Assembly: GCA_002297545.1 (NCBI GenBank)
Contig: DBLZ01000061.1
Coordinates: forward strand, 1 to 56,193
DNA: 56,193 nt
Origin: Prevotellaceae bacterium UBA711
GTDB taxonomy: Bacteria; Bacteroidota; Bacteroidia; Bacteroidales; Bacteroidaceae
Direction of reading: 5' to 3'
Below the pieces are notes generated by a model. The model made no database searches and was not told where the DNA came from. It saw only the letters and a program-made list of their open reading frames with translations. Below, in pieces: positions 23,559 through 32,642 of the stretch; the stretch's first letter is position 1; every line of letters begins with the position of its first letter. The translations under genes were made by a program, and so were the position numbers.

Positions 23559-25024
23559 ATCTTCTTCTTGCTTGCCGGGTCGCATGTGAGCGATATGCCC
23601 AGTTTTTTTAGTATCTTCTTGTCCACCTCGCTTAACATCACTGTGGAGTGTGCCTGCAGGCCGTTGAGCTCGGGCAGCATGGCCAGGGCTCGGCGGCAAT
23701 TGGCATCTCGAGAGGACAGGACGGACAGGGCCACCAGCACTTCGTCCATGTGCAGGCGGGGGTTATTGCCTCCGAGGTATTCCACCTTGGTTTTCTGTAT
23801 GGGTTCTATGAAGTCCTGCGGGATGAGTTTCAGGTTGTGGTCTATGCCGGCCAGATGTTTGATGGCATTCAGCAGCAGGCTGGCACAGGTGCCCAGTAAT
23901 GGGCTGCTGCCTGCCGTTATCATGGTGCCGTCGCTCAGTTCTATTGCCGATGACTCGTTGCCGCTCTCTTGTGCGCGCTTTTTTGCTGCCACGGTGGTGC
24001 TGCGCTCTTCTGTAGTGATTTGTGCTTTCTGCATGAGCAGGCGTATCTTGTTCACCTCGGCTTCGTTCATGGCTCCCATGGCCATCTTGTTGAGGGCGGT
24101 GTAATAGCGGCGTATGATTTCCTGCCTTGACGCTTCGCGGCACACCCCGTCGTCCGAGATGCACATGCCCACCATGTTCACGCCCATGTCCGTGGGGCTC
24201 TTGTAGGGACAGGTGCCGTAGATGCCGTCGAATATGCTGGTGAGGACGGGGAAAATCTCTACGTCGCGGTTGTAGTTGATGGCCACTTCGTTATAGGCCT
24301 CCATGTGGTAGGGGTCTATCTCGTTCACGTCATTGAGATCGGCCGTGGCGGCTTCGTAGGCCACATTCACCGGATGCTTCAGCGGGAGGTTCCATACAGG
24401 GAAGGTCTCGAACTTGGCATATCCGGCGCACACGCCGCGCTTGTGCTCGTTGTAGAGCTGTGACAGGCATACGGCCATCTTGCCGGAACCCGGTCCGGGA
24501 GCCGTGACGATGACCAGCGGACGCTCCGTTTCCACGAAATCATTGCGGCCGAAACCTTTGTCGGAGTCGATGAGTGCCACATCATTGGGGTAGCCTTCTA
24601 TGGTGTAGTGGTAATAGGTCTTGATGCCAAGTGATTCCAGGCGGCGACGGTAGAGGTCGGCAGAGCTCTGTCCGTTGTAGTGTGTGATTACTACGCTGCC
24701 CACCATGAAGCCGTGCGTTTGGAATTCGTGTCTTAGACGCAGGACATCCTCGTTGTAGGTGATACCAAGGTCTTGGCGTATCTTGTTCCTCTCTATGTCT
24801 ACGGCACTGATCACTATGACTATCTCGGCCTGAGAGGCCAGTTGCGACAGCATTCTCAGCTTGGAGTCGGGGCGGAACCCCGGCAGCACGCGGCTGGCGT
24901 GGTGGTCGTCAAATAGTTTTCCTCCCAGTTCCAGGTAGAGCTTTCCCTGGAATTGGGCAATCCTCTCTTTGATGTGTTCGCTCTGTGTGCGTATGTACTT
25001 GTCGTTATCGAAACCGTATTTCAT
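23555..25024 (-). CDS. DUF1846 (UPF0371) family protein
   Basis: The 489-residue protein is full length. Recognisable blocks are MKYGFDNDKYIRTQSEHIKE, LYLELGGKLFDDHHASRVLP, FVETERPLVIVTAPGPGSGK (a P-loop-like Gly-rich turn at about residues 175-183) and KYEGYAKFETFPVWNLPL-like sequence (here CAGYAKFETFPVWNLPLKHP). The family is widespread in Firmicutes and Bacteroidota, has a known structure, and has no assigned function. A strong Shine-Dalgarno sequence, AAAGGAG, 8 nt before the ATG fixes the start. A -7 box lies at 25064-25071. It is the first gene of the operon with DUF4250 and the metal GTPase, which hints at a metal- or nucleotide-linked role. Confidence 0.9.
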   Translation of the reverse strand: MKYGFDNDKYIRTQSEHIKERIAQFQGKLYLELGGKLFDDHHASRVLPGFRPDSKLRMLSQLASQAEIVIVISAVDIERNKIRQDLGITYNEDVLRLRHEFQTHGFMVGSVVITHYNGQSSADLYRRRLESLGIKTYYHYTIEGYPNDVALIDSDKGFGRNDFVETERPLVIVTAPGPGSGKMAVCLSQLYNEHKRGVCAGYAKFETFPVWNLPLKHPVNVAYEAATADLNDVNEIDPYHMEAYNEVAINYNRDVEIFPVLTSIFDGIYGTCPYKSPTDMGVNMVGMCISDDGVCREASRQEIIRRYYTALNKMAMGAMNEAEVNKIRLLMQKAQITTEERSTTVAAKKRAQESGNESSAIELSDGTMITAGSSPLLGTCASLLLNAIKHLAGIDHNLKLIPQDFIEPIQKTKVEYLGGNNPRLHMDEVLVALSVLSSRDANCRRALAMLPELNGLQAHSTVMLSEVDKKILKKLGISLTCDPASKKKI

Positions 25025-25063
25025 AAGTCGTCTCCTTTGGATACCTCTCTATAAAAACAGGCG

Positions 25064-25071
25064 CAAAGTTA
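25064..25071 (-). promoter_or_regulatory. -7 box TAACTTTG for the DUF1846 operon
   Basis: An exact TAnnTTTG match on the minus strand, 39 nt before the start codon. No convincing TTG at the expected distance. Confidence 0.55.
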
Positions 25072-25173
25072 CAAAGAAGCCACGAGAAACGGAAGCGTGC
25101 CGCACTTTATTTGTCGTTAAAAGTGTTTTTTCTCAGGCAAGGACTTCATGGCTCCCGAACGTGTGTCACAGAA

Positions 25174-25216
25174 CGCAAAGCGCAATGTCACCAAGGTGGG
25201 GACATTGCGCTTTGCG
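25174..25216 (-). terminator. Long hairpin between the esterase and DUF1846 genes
   Basis: A perfect 16-bp stem (25174-25189 with 25201-25216) and an 11-nt loop, 50 nt past the esterase stop codon. There is no clear T-tract in either direction, so it may act as an mRNA 3'-end stabiliser as well as a terminator. Confidence 0.6.
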
Positions 25217-25266
25217 GAGATAGTTAGTGAGTTATGTGATGGCGCGATAAGGAGATTGAGTACGGG

Positions 25267-26487
25267 CTACCACTTTATTTCCACTGCATGGCGGAAGTCC
25301 CGCATGGGGTCGCCCCACAGTTCGTCGGCCTGCCGGCGTGTGGTCATGGACGCTTTGACCTTGCCACGGAAGACCTCCCGGCCGTTGAGGCGTATGCGGA
25401 CCGCCTTTTTCGTGTTTACCAAGCTGTCGGACAGGAAGATGCGTAGGTGGCCGTGCTGTGCCGGAGTGAGTGTTGTGGCGAATAGCATGTCTATGCCCCA
25501 CATGGGATCCTTCCACGTGGTGCTGTATTCCACAGCATCGGCCGTGATGTCTATGATGTTTGTCTCTGCATTTGCCGTGAACTCGTATCGTGTGCGGTAG
25601 GCATCGGTCTCGCCCAGAACCTGCAGGTTGTAGAAGGCGTTGCGCTTGATGCCGTCCATTTCAAAATTCTCCCAGATGAAGTGCTTGGGCTGTGCATTGC
25701 GCCTGTAGCCGGCCAGCCAGGGGGTGGTGGGCGAGTAGTCTATGCCGTGTCCTCGGCCGGGTATCAGCTCCACGCGGTGGCGATACTCTCCTGGGAACAG
25801 TGCCTGCATGCTGTCCAGCTTCTCCCCCGTGGTACGTGTTAGCATGTAGCGGTAGAACATTTTGTCCTGGTCGCCGGTGAGAAAGCTGAAAGCCACGTTG
25901 CCAAGGTTCTCCACCGGTGCGTTTTTCAGTGGTTCGCCGCCGGCCATGGGACCCGCGCCGGCCAGATAGTCGGCGTAGAACGATGCCATGCGCTGGCTGC
26001 CATATCCGCCTTCGGAGATACCGAAGATGTAGATGCGGTTCTTGTCTACCTCGGGCATGGCGAGAATAAGGCGCAGGATCCTGTCCCATGCCCACTGTTT
26101 GCTGCGCTGATACCAGCGGTACCACTCGCCTTCCTGCGGGATCTGCGGTATGATATACATGGAGGGGCTGTCTTGGAAGCCTTTGGCCAAAGCCAGACCG
26201 GTTGCCCACTCGGCATCGCGTGGGCCGGAACCGTGCAGGTAGAGGAAGACGGGGTAGCCCTCTGCTGGCTTCTCGCCCTTGACGCCCAGATAGAAGTTCA
26301 TTTGGGCATTGGGCTCCAGCGAATCGGGCAGGAGCCACGTGGTGTGGCCACCTTTGGAGAGGGAGTCGGTGAGCAGGCTTCGGAATTCGCTCTGTTCCTT
26401 GTCGTCGGGTGCGTTATTGGGCATTGTGGAAGCCTGTGCCGCACCTGCCAGGGCGGTCAGTGTAAGGGCAAGAAGGTGTGTCTTCAT
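25267..26487 (-). CDS. Secreted alpha/beta-hydrolase (esterase-like)
   Basis: About 406 residues, starting MKTHLLALTLTALAGAAQAS (signal peptide). The alpha/beta-hydrolase core has the oxyanion turn YLHGSGPRD, the nucleophile elbow GISEG (Ser) and the catalytic His in GRGHGIDY. An extra C-terminal beta-rich domain (about 290-406) may bind substrate or surface polymer. The family includes feruloyl- and acetyl-esterases of polysaccharide utilisation, but the substrate is not clear. It lies 73 nt downstream of the YugP-type gene on the same strand; no clear promoter was found in the gap. Confidence 0.8.
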   Translation of the reverse strand: MKTHLLALTLTALAGAAQASTMPNNAPDDKEQSEFRSLLTDSLSKGGHTTWLLPDSLEPNAQMNFYLGVKGEKPAEGYPVFLYLHGSGPRDAEWATGLALAKGFQDSPSMYIIPQIPQEGEWYRWYQRSKQWAWDRILRLILAMPEVDKNRIYIFGISEGGYGSQRMASFYADYLAGAGPMAGGEPLKNAPVENLGNVAFSFLTGDQDKMFYRYMLTRTTGEKLDSMQALFPGEYRHRVELIPGRGHGIDYSPTTPWLAGYRRNAQPKHFIWENFEMDGIKRNAFYNLQVLGETDAYRTRYEFTANAETNIIDITADAVEYSTTWKDPMWGIDMLFATTLTPAQHGHLRIFLSDSLVNTKKAVRIRLNGREVFRGKVKASMTTRRQADELWGDPMRDFRHAVEIKW

Positions 26488-26560
26488 AATATATGGTAGT
26501 TGTTTTGGGTGCGTGGAATGCCTGGCATTGTTTGGTAGGTTCTGTTGGAGTTTCGTGGCG

Positions 26561-27241
26561 TCAGTCGCGGCTGCGTCCCATGAACATCAGAATGTAGTAC
26601 ACCAGTGTCGCCAGCGAACCCAGTGCGGCGGCCACGTAGGTGTAGGCGGCGCTGCGCAGCGCGTCGTTCACCATGGGCTGCGTCTCGTAGGTGGTTATGC
26701 CGGCGTTGGAGAGCCATGCCGAAGCCCTCATGCTGGCGTTGATTTCCACCGGCAGGGTGATGAAGGCAAACAGTGTGGTGCTGGCAAACAGTATGATGCC
26801 TCCGAGCATGATTTGCGGGAAGCTTTCTATGGTGAGTATGCCTATGAGCAGCAGCCATTGCATCCATCCCGAGGCGAAACTCACCACGGGCACCAGGGCG
26901 CTACGCATCCTCAGCGGGGCGTAGGCTTGTGCATGTTGCAGCGCGTGTCCGCACTCGTGGGCGGCTACTGCAGCGGCAGCCACGGAGCAGTCGTTGTAGA
27001 CGCTTTCGCTGAGGTTGACAGTCTTGTCCGTGGGGTTGTAATGGTCGGTCAATTGTCCCGGAGTGCTGATGACGCGCACGTCATAGATGCCATTGTCGTG
27101 TAGCATCTTGACGGCCACGTCGCGACCCGTCATGCGGTTGGGCATGAACACCCTGCCGTACTTCTCGAACTTGCTCTTCAGGTTCGACTGAACCAGAAAA
27201 CTCATGATGGCGATTGCGCCAAACAGTATCCAATAACTCAT
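26561..27241 (-). CDS. YugP-type membrane zinc metalloprotease
   Basis: The 226-residue protein starts with a membrane helix (MSYWILFGAIAIMSFLV) and has the signature HExxH in AAAVAAHECGHALQHAQAYA (His and Glu ligands). Two or three more hydrophobic helices follow (about 115-165 and 195-218). It matches the YugP (COG2738) neutral zinc metallopeptidase family over its full length. Members are inner-membrane proteases with unknown substrates. Spacing to the esterase gene allows co-transcription. Confidence 0.88.
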   Translation of the reverse strand: MSYWILFGAIAIMSFLVQSNLKSKFEKYGRVFMPNRMTGRDVAVKMLHDNGIYDVRVISTPGQLTDHYNPTDKTVNLSESVYNDCSVAAAAVAAHECGHALQHAQAYAPLRMRSALVPVVSFASGWMQWLLLIGILTIESFPQIMLGGIILFASTTLFAFITLPVEINASMRASAWLSNAGITTYETQPMVNDALRSAAYTYVAAALGSLATLVYYILMFMGRSRD

Positions 27242-27539
27242 GTCTTAATCCTCCTTGGTTATGATTACGTCGTATGCTGATGCCCCGGACGATGTTGCCG
27301 GCGTTGTATGCCTCGGGGCTTCATTATGCGAAGGTACCGATATTTCTGCAAATAAGCAGTGTATCAGGTGTTAAAAAAGGCTTATGCTTGTGAATGTGGG
27401 TCAATGGACGTACGTGGGTGATACGGCAAATCCCCTGTCCGTGTATGGCTGTTCCATGGCTACGGCGGGGGATTTGTCTGTGTGTGGAGTGTGAGGAAAC
27501 CGGCTTATGCCCTTGTGGAATGTAGGCGCATGCCGGGCA
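27242..27539. other. Intergenic stretch before YugP
   Basis: About 300 nt without a gene. It holds a weak -7-like TACCTTCG near 27334-27341 on the minus strand and a hairpin with 9-bp arms CAAATCCCC/GGGGATTTG (27427-27435 with 27468-27476, 32-nt loop) that could end transcription of the gene at 27540-28106. Confidence 0.4.
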
Positions 27540-28106
27540 TCATTGCCTGGTGAGGGTGTAGGGCAAGCCTTCTTCAGTTTTGCTTGAGAGAGTCTTGCCA
27601 TCCGGGCTGAGCATCATGGTGTCGGGCTCGCTTTTGGGCGAGACGATAATCATGTTGCCTTTGCGTATATATTCCTGCTTTTCCGAGTGCGAGCCCATTG
27701 CCAGTATGCTCTTTAGCATCTGGCGCTGCATCCATCCCATGCGGCTCTTGTTAATGATTTCCTCTTTGGCATGCAGCTTCATACTCATTTTCACCTTGGA
27801 CTTTGGCAGGAACTGCATGGAGATGGAAGTGGTGGCTATGAGCTGTATCATCTCTTCCGGCTTGAGGCTGTTGATTACCGCCTTGGCCACCTCGATACTG
27901 TCGGTCTTGGTCGCCTTGCGTCCCCACTCCGCTTCCTTCTTGCTGATGGCCTCCTGAACTCGTTTCTTCATGGCGTCCTGAGATGTGAGTATGACGTTGT
28001 CGTTCCTGAATGTCTGCCCTTCCAGACTTGTTTGTGCCCATGTGCCGATGGCAGGGTAGATTATGATAGCCAAAATGGCCACAGTGTGTTTGATAAGATT
28101 TTGCAT
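27540..28106 (-). CDS. Secreted protein of unknown function
   Basis: About 188 residues. MQNLIKHTVAILAIIIYPAIGTWA is a signal peptide; the mature protein begins QTSLEGQTFRND. It is mostly polar with alternating helix (MKKRVQEAISKKEAEWGRKA) and beta segments, ending in a beta-rich stretch (YIRKGNMIIVSPKSEPDTMM...GKTLSSKTEEGLPYTLTR) that looks lipocalin-like. No family is recognised. The frame could extend to 28163, but the signal peptide sets the start at 28106. It follows rseP by 83 nt and may be at the end of that operon. Confidence 0.7.
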   Translation of the reverse strand: MQNLIKHTVAILAIIIYPAIGTWAQTSLEGQTFRNDNVILTSQDAMKKRVQEAISKKEAEWGRKATKTDSIEVAKAVINSLKPEEMIQLIATTSISMQFLPKSKVKMSMKLHAKEEIINKSRMGWMQRQMLKSILAMGSHSEKQEYIRKGNMIIVSPKSEPDTMMLSPDGKTLSSKTEEGLPYTLTRQ

Positions 28107-28189
28107 GTCGTGTGTGTTAGGGCAGGGCTTCTGTTCTCTGTGATGCTTTGGATGTCTATGCATCGTGTTGGGCGTATGTGAAATGCGCT

Positions 28190-29602
28190 TCAGAAGAAGA
28201 ACCGCATGATGTCGTTGCTGAAGGCCAGTACCATGAGGGCGAGCAGCAGGAACAGGCCTATCTTTTCAATCACGTCCATGGCCTTGGCGGAGGGTTGACG
28301 TCCGATGATGCCCTCGTATATGAGCAATACGATGTGGCCGCCGTCCAGCCCCGGGATGGGCAGGATGTTCATCACGGCCAGGATGATGCTGATGAAAGCC
28401 GTCAGGCTCCAGAAGTCGTGCCAGTCCCATGCCGAGGGGAAGAGGTCGGCTATGGTGAGGATGGAGCCCACTTGCTGTATGCCCTCCTTGTGGAAGAGGT
28501 ATTTGAGGGATACCACGTAGTTGCTGAGCGTGTGCCATGCCAACCGGCATCCCGCCGGTATGCTTTGCAGGAGGGAGAAGGTGCGATGCTCGGTGGGGAT
28601 ATTTCTCAACTGGGTGTCGTCCCACATGACTCCCAACTTGATGTCGCTGTCCAGTGCCAGTTGCAGGGTGTCGGGGGCTGATGCTCCGGGCTGCATGACG
28701 GTCAAGGCTACGTGCATGGCACGCAGGCTGTCCTGCGCGGTGCATCCCTCTGACGTGATGATATCCCGGCGGCGATCCAGTTCACGGTTCACGTCCAGAT
28801 AGTCCGGTGTGGCCACGCTATCGATGGCCAGGATGGTGCTTCCGGCCGTTACTCCGGCCTTTTGTGCCGGCGTGCCTTCCACAGCCTTTGCCACTATGGG
28901 CTTGATGGGCAGAGTGTAGAACTGCGGGGCCTTCTGCATCTCAAGCAGGGATATGCCCTCTTCGGGCATTTGGATGTCAACTTCCTGCCCGTTGCGCAGG
29001 ACGGTAACGGTGTGCGCTTCGGATATGGCCATCATCAGCGAAGAACCGTTGAAACCGTCAATTTCCTCGCCGTCTATGCGTATGGGTGTGTCGCCGTTGC
29101 GGAAGCCTATAGCCCGGGCCTCTGTGTTGTAATTGAGACCGTTGGGCAGATTGCGCATAGGCACTATGTCCTGTCCCCATGTGTACATGATGGCCATATA
29201 TATGACCAGTGCGGTGATGAGGTTGAAGAACACACCGCCTGCCATGATGAGGAAGCGGCGCCATACGGGCTTACGGTTGAAGTCGCTGTCCTCAGGTTCG
29301 CGTGCAACCACGTCTTTGGCACTTTTTGTTTCGTCGATCATGCCGGCGATGCTTACGTATCCGCCCAGCGGAACCCAGCCGATGCCGTACTCCGTTTCGT
29401 TGTCACGGAAGTAGGGGAACAGGCGGGTGAACCACTTGTCGCGGGTGGAGAAGAGGTGGAAGTATGGATTGAAGAACAGGTAGAACTTCTCTACCTTCAC
29501 GCCCGAGAACTTGGCAAAGAGGAAGTGGCCTCCCTCGTGTACGAATACCAGCAGGCTGAAGCAGCAAATGAGTTGAAAGGCTTTGATGAGTACTATGTCC
29601 AT
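28190..29602 (-). CDS. rseP: RIP zinc metalloprotease RseP
   Basis: The 470-residue protein is a site-2-type intramembrane protease (M50). TM1 carries the HExxH motif, FVHEGGHFLFAKFSGVKV, and the C-terminal TM helix has the third ligand in NILPIPGLDGGH. Between them lie two PDZ-like regions (about 120-200 and 215-290; KAGVTAGSTILAIDS). The family cleaves anti-sigma factors and remnant signal peptides within the inner membrane. The gene follows dxr by 22 nt at the downstream end of the housekeeping run, the usual dxr-rseP pairing. Confidence 0.95.
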   Translation of the reverse strand: MDIVLIKAFQLICCFSLLVFVHEGGHFLFAKFSGVKVEKFYLFFNPYFHLFSTRDKWFTRLFPYFRDNETEYGIGWVPLGGYVSIAGMIDETKSAKDVVAREPEDSDFNRKPVWRRFLIMAGGVFFNLITALVIYMAIMYTWGQDIVPMRNLPNGLNYNTEARAIGFRNGDTPIRIDGEEIDGFNGSSLMMAISEAHTVTVLRNGQEVDIQMPEEGISLLEMQKAPQFYTLPIKPIVAKAVEGTPAQKAGVTAGSTILAIDSVATPDYLDVNRELDRRRDIITSEGCTAQDSLRAMHVALTVMQPGASAPDTLQLALDSDIKLGVMWDDTQLRNIPTEHRTFSLLQSIPAGCRLAWHTLSNYVVSLKYLFHKEGIQQVGSILTIADLFPSAWDWHDFWSLTAFISIILAVMNILPIPGLDGGHIVLLIYEGIIGRQPSAKAMDVIEKIGLFLLLALMVLAFSNDIMRFFF

Positions 29603-29624
29603 TGGAGTATCGTTAGAATGTGTG

Positions 29625-30773
29625 TTAATGTATCAGTAGGGATGCCGTCCTGCGTGCTTCGCGGTCGGTATCCATATAATCCGGTAGCGTAGGCTTGTCT
29701 ATGTGCGCTACGGTGTCCAACGTCTTGGCAATTACGTCGGCCATCTGCAGGAATGCGCACCGTCCTTCGCGGAAGGCCAGGTTCGCCACTTCGTTGGCCG
29801 CGTTCACCACACAGGCCGCGTTGCCTCCGCGGCGTATGGCCTCGTATGCCATGGACAGGCAGGGGAAGCGGTCCTGGTCGGGACGCTCGAACGTCAAGGC
29901 CTGCATGTCCCACCAGTCGATGCGCGGGAATGTGCTCTGCAATCTCACGGGGTAGGAGAGTGCCAACTGTATGGGCACACGCATGTCAGGTGCGCCAAGC
30001 TGAGCCTTCACGGCACCGTCGCGGAACTGCACCGCGCTGTGCACGATGCTCTGCGGATGCACCACCACCTGTATGCGGTCGGCATCTACGTCGAAGAGCC
30101 ACTTGGCCTCTATCACCTCGAAGCCCTTGTTCATCATGCTGGCCGAGTCGATGGTGATCTTGGCGCCCATTTCCCAGTTGGGATGCTTCAGAGCCTGGGC
30201 TGCCGTCACGTCCCGCATCTGCTCCGGCGAGAAGGTGCGGAAAGGTCCTCCGGATGCCGTCAGGATAATCTTTTCTATTTCGCTCTGCTCTCCCATGAGG
30301 CTCTGGAAGATGGCCGAGTGTTCGCTGTCCACCGGCAGTAGGGGAACACCGTATTCCTGGCACAGGGCGGTGATGAGTTCGCCCGCTACTACCAGTGTCT
30401 CCTTGTTGGCCAGAGCTATGGGCTTGCATGCCTTGATGGCTGAGATGGTGGGTTGTAGTCCGCTGAATCCCACCAGTGCTGTCAGCACCATATCCACCGG
30501 TTCCATGGCTACAACCTGACAGAGAGCCTCGCTGCCGGCATAGACCTGTATGGGCAGGCTGGCCAAAGCCTCGCGCACTGTCTCGTACTTGCTCTCGTCG
30601 GCAATCACCACGGCGCATGGCAAAAACTTGCGTGCCTGGCGTATGAGCAGGTCTGCGTTCCTGCCTGCCGTCAGCACGTATGCCTCGAACAGGTCGCTGT
30701 GTTCTTCTATCACTTGCAGGGCCTGCGTACCGATGCTGCCGGTAGAGCCCAATATACATATCTTTCGTTTCAT
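29625..30773 (-). CDS. dxr: 1-deoxy-D-xylulose-5-phosphate reductoisomerase
   Basis: The 382-residue protein is full length. The NADPH-binding start KRKICILGSTGSIGTQALQV, the metal-site region LPVDSEHSAIFQ, the flexible loop ASGGPF, and HPNWEMGAKITIDSASMMNK are diagnostic. It converts DXP to 2-C-methyl-D-erythritol 4-phosphate, the first committed step of the MEP isoprenoid pathway. It follows rimM by 13 nt and precedes rseP by 22 nt. Confidence 0.97.
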   Translation of the reverse strand: MKRKICILGSTGSIGTQALQVIEEHSDLFEAYVLTAGRNADLLIRQARKFLPCAVVIADESKYETVREALASLPIQVYAGSEALCQVVAMEPVDMVLTALVGFSGLQPTISAIKACKPIALANKETLVVAGELITALCQEYGVPLLPVDSEHSAIFQSLMGEQSEIEKIILTASGGPFRTFSPEQMRDVTAAQALKHPNWEMGAKITIDSASMMNKGFEVIEAKWLFDVDADRIQVVVHPQSIVHSAVQFRDGAVKAQLGAPDMRVPIQLALSYPVRLQSTFPRIDWWDMQALTFERPDQDRFPCLSMAYEAIRRGGNAACVVNAANEVANLAFREGRCAFLQMADVIAKTLDTVAHIDKPTLPDYMDTDREARRTASLLIH

Positions 30774-30786
30774 TGCGGTAACGTTA

Positions 30787-31287
30787 TTACAGGTCCAGGA
30801 GTCCTTGCGGCAGATCCATGTACACTGTGCGTTGTGCGGCGTCTATTCTTTCGATAAAGTCCTCGTTGGCAGGTATCAGTTTGTCGCCTATGCAGAAGAT
30901 GACGTTGGCAGTGGAGTCTTCCACATGGTCTATGGTGCCTATGTCGCCGGCTGCGGCATCCACCACGTGCCATCCCGTGAAGTGGCGCCACGTGTATTCG
31001 TCGTCCTCATCGGGTTCCGGCGTGAGGTCATAGGGGAAGTACACGTCGGATCCTACGTACTCCTCAGCGGTCTCGGCCGTGTCTATGTCCAGGAACTTCA
31101 GCAGAGCTACCGTGTCGCTGCGGAAGCGCCATCCCTCCAGGAAGAACGGCACCTGTATGCCGTCAACCTCCAGGAACACATAGTCGGCATCTGCGCGGTC
31201 CCAGACATCGTCCGTGAAGTTCATGGACAGTTCTCCCCCCACACCATGCGTGCGTGTGAGCGTACCTATTTTATATGTCTCTATCAT
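30787..31287 (-). CDS. rimM: Ribosome maturation factor RimM
   Basis: The 166-residue protein has the N-terminal beta-barrel (KIGTLTRTHGVGGELSMNFT) and the C-terminal PRC-barrel half (FTGWHVVDAAAGDIGTIDHV...IPANEDFIERIDAAQRTVYM). It assists 16S rRNA processing and 30S head assembly through binding to S19. It lies 50 nt after murA and 13 nt before dxr in the long run. Confidence 0.94.
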   Translation of the reverse strand: MIETYKIGTLTRTHGVGGELSMNFTDDVWDRADADYVFLEVDGIQVPFFLEGWRFRSDTVALLKFLDIDTAETAEEYVGSDVYFPYDLTPEPDEDDEYTWRHFTGWHVVDAAAGDIGTIDHVEDSTANVIFCIGDKLIPANEDFIERIDAAQRTVYMDLPQGLLDL

Positions 31288-31337
31288 TTATGAGCAAGTC
31301 TGTCGTTCTGCATGGGATGGCGGTTCCGGCGCTGTTA

Positions 31338-32642
31338 CTACACACGGGTAATTCTGGCACCCAGTTGATTCAGTCTCCCCTCGATATTCTCGTATCCACG
31401 GTCAATCTGGCCTATGTTGTCTATTCGGCTGGTGCCAGTGGCCCCCAAGGCGGCAATCAGCAGTGCAATGCCGGCACGTATGTCGGGCGATGTCATGCGC
31501 CCTCCTTTCAGTTGGAACTGACGGTCGTGTCCTATGATTACGGCCCGGTGCGGATCGCACAGGATAATCTGTGCCCCCATCTCTATCAGCTTGTCGACAA
31601 AGAACAGACGGCTTTCAAACATCTTTTGATGAATGAGGACACTGCCCTTGGCCTGAGTGGCCACCACAAGGAGTATGCTCAGGAGGTCCGGTGTCAGTCC
31701 CGGCCAGGGTGCGTCTGCTATGGTCATGATGCTGCCGTCCAGGAAGGACTCGATCTCGTAGTGATCCTGTCGGGGTACAAAAATGTCATCATCGCGCAGC
31801 TCCAGACGTATGCCCAGACGTCGGAACACATCGGGTATGATGCCCAACTGGTCAAGCCTCACGTTCCTGATGAGTACGCCGTCGCCACACATTGCGGCCA
31901 TGCCTATGAAGGAGCCTATCTCTATCATGTCCGGCAGTATGGTGTGTTCCGTGGCATGGAGATGCTCCACGCCTGTTATGGTCAGCAGGTTGGAACCTAT
32001 GCCGTCTATCTTGGCGCCCATGCCGCAAAGCATTCGGCATAGTTGCTGTATGTACGGTTCGCATGCTGCGTTGTAGATTGTCGTGACCCCATCGGCCATG
32101 GATGCCGCCATGATGATGTTGGCTGTGCCCGTAACGGAGGCCTCGTCCAGTAGCATGTATGCACCATGCAGACGTTCCGCCCTGATGTCAAATACTTTGC
32201 GTTCCTCCAGATACTCGAACCTGGCGCCCAGCTTGCCTATGCCTATGAAATGCGTGTCCAGCCTGCGGCGCCCTATCTTGTCGCCCCCCGGCTTGCTGAT
32301 CATGGCGTGGCCGAAGCGGGTGATAAGCGGTCCCACCAGCATCACGCTTCCACGCAGACGTGAACAACGCTCCAGAAACTCCTCGCTCTGAAGATAGTCG
32401 AGGTTGACATTGTCGGCACGGAACGTCATGTCTCCCTGTCCGTGACGTGTCACGCTGACTCCGATGTCCTGTAGCAGACGTATCTGGTGATTGATGTCCG
32501 AGATGTCGGGAAGATTGCTTATCCTCACCGGCTCGTCTGTCAGCAGCGTGGCACACAGCACCTGTAGCGCCTCGTTCTTGGCCCCCTGTGGCGTTATCTC
32601 GCCCTTCAGGGAGTGGCCTCCCTCGATGATGAATGCCGGCAT
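31338..32642 (-). CDS. murA: UDP-N-acetylglucosamine 1-carboxyvinyltransferase
   Basis: About 434 residues, beginning MPAFIIEGGHSLKGEITPQGAK, with the six-repeat enolpyruvyl-transferase fold. It transfers enolpyruvate from PEP to UDP-GlcNAc, the first step of peptidoglycan synthesis. The active-site loop reads SKPGGDKIGRRRLDTH: the Cys that is alkylated by fosfomycin in most bacteria (Cys115 in E. coli) is Asp121 here. Cys-to-Asp variants in Chlamydia and Mycobacterium are active and fosfomycin-insensitive. The ATG overlaps the stop of the DUF4290 gene (TAATG). A longer frame exists to 32738, but the standard N-terminus is at 32642. Confidence 0.95.
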   Translation of the reverse strand: MPAFIIEGGHSLKGEITPQGAKNEALQVLCATLLTDEPVRISNLPDISDINHQIRLLQDIGVSVTRHGQGDMTFRADNVNLDYLQSEEFLERCSRLRGSVMLVGPLITRFGHAMISKPGGDKIGRRRLDTHFIGIGKLGARFEYLEERKVFDIRAERLHGAYMLLDEASVTGTANIIMAASMADGVTTIYNAACEPYIQQLCRMLCGMGAKIDGIGSNLLTITGVEHLHATEHTILPDMIEIGSFIGMAAMCGDGVLIRNVRLDQLGIIPDVFRRLGIRLELRDDDIFVPRQDHYEIESFLDGSIMTIADAPWPGLTPDLLSILLVVATQAKGSVLIHQKMFESRLFFVDKLIEMGAQIILCDPHRAVIIGHDRQFQLKGGRMTSPDIRAGIALLIAALGATGTSRIDNIGQIDRGYENIEGRLNQLGARITRV

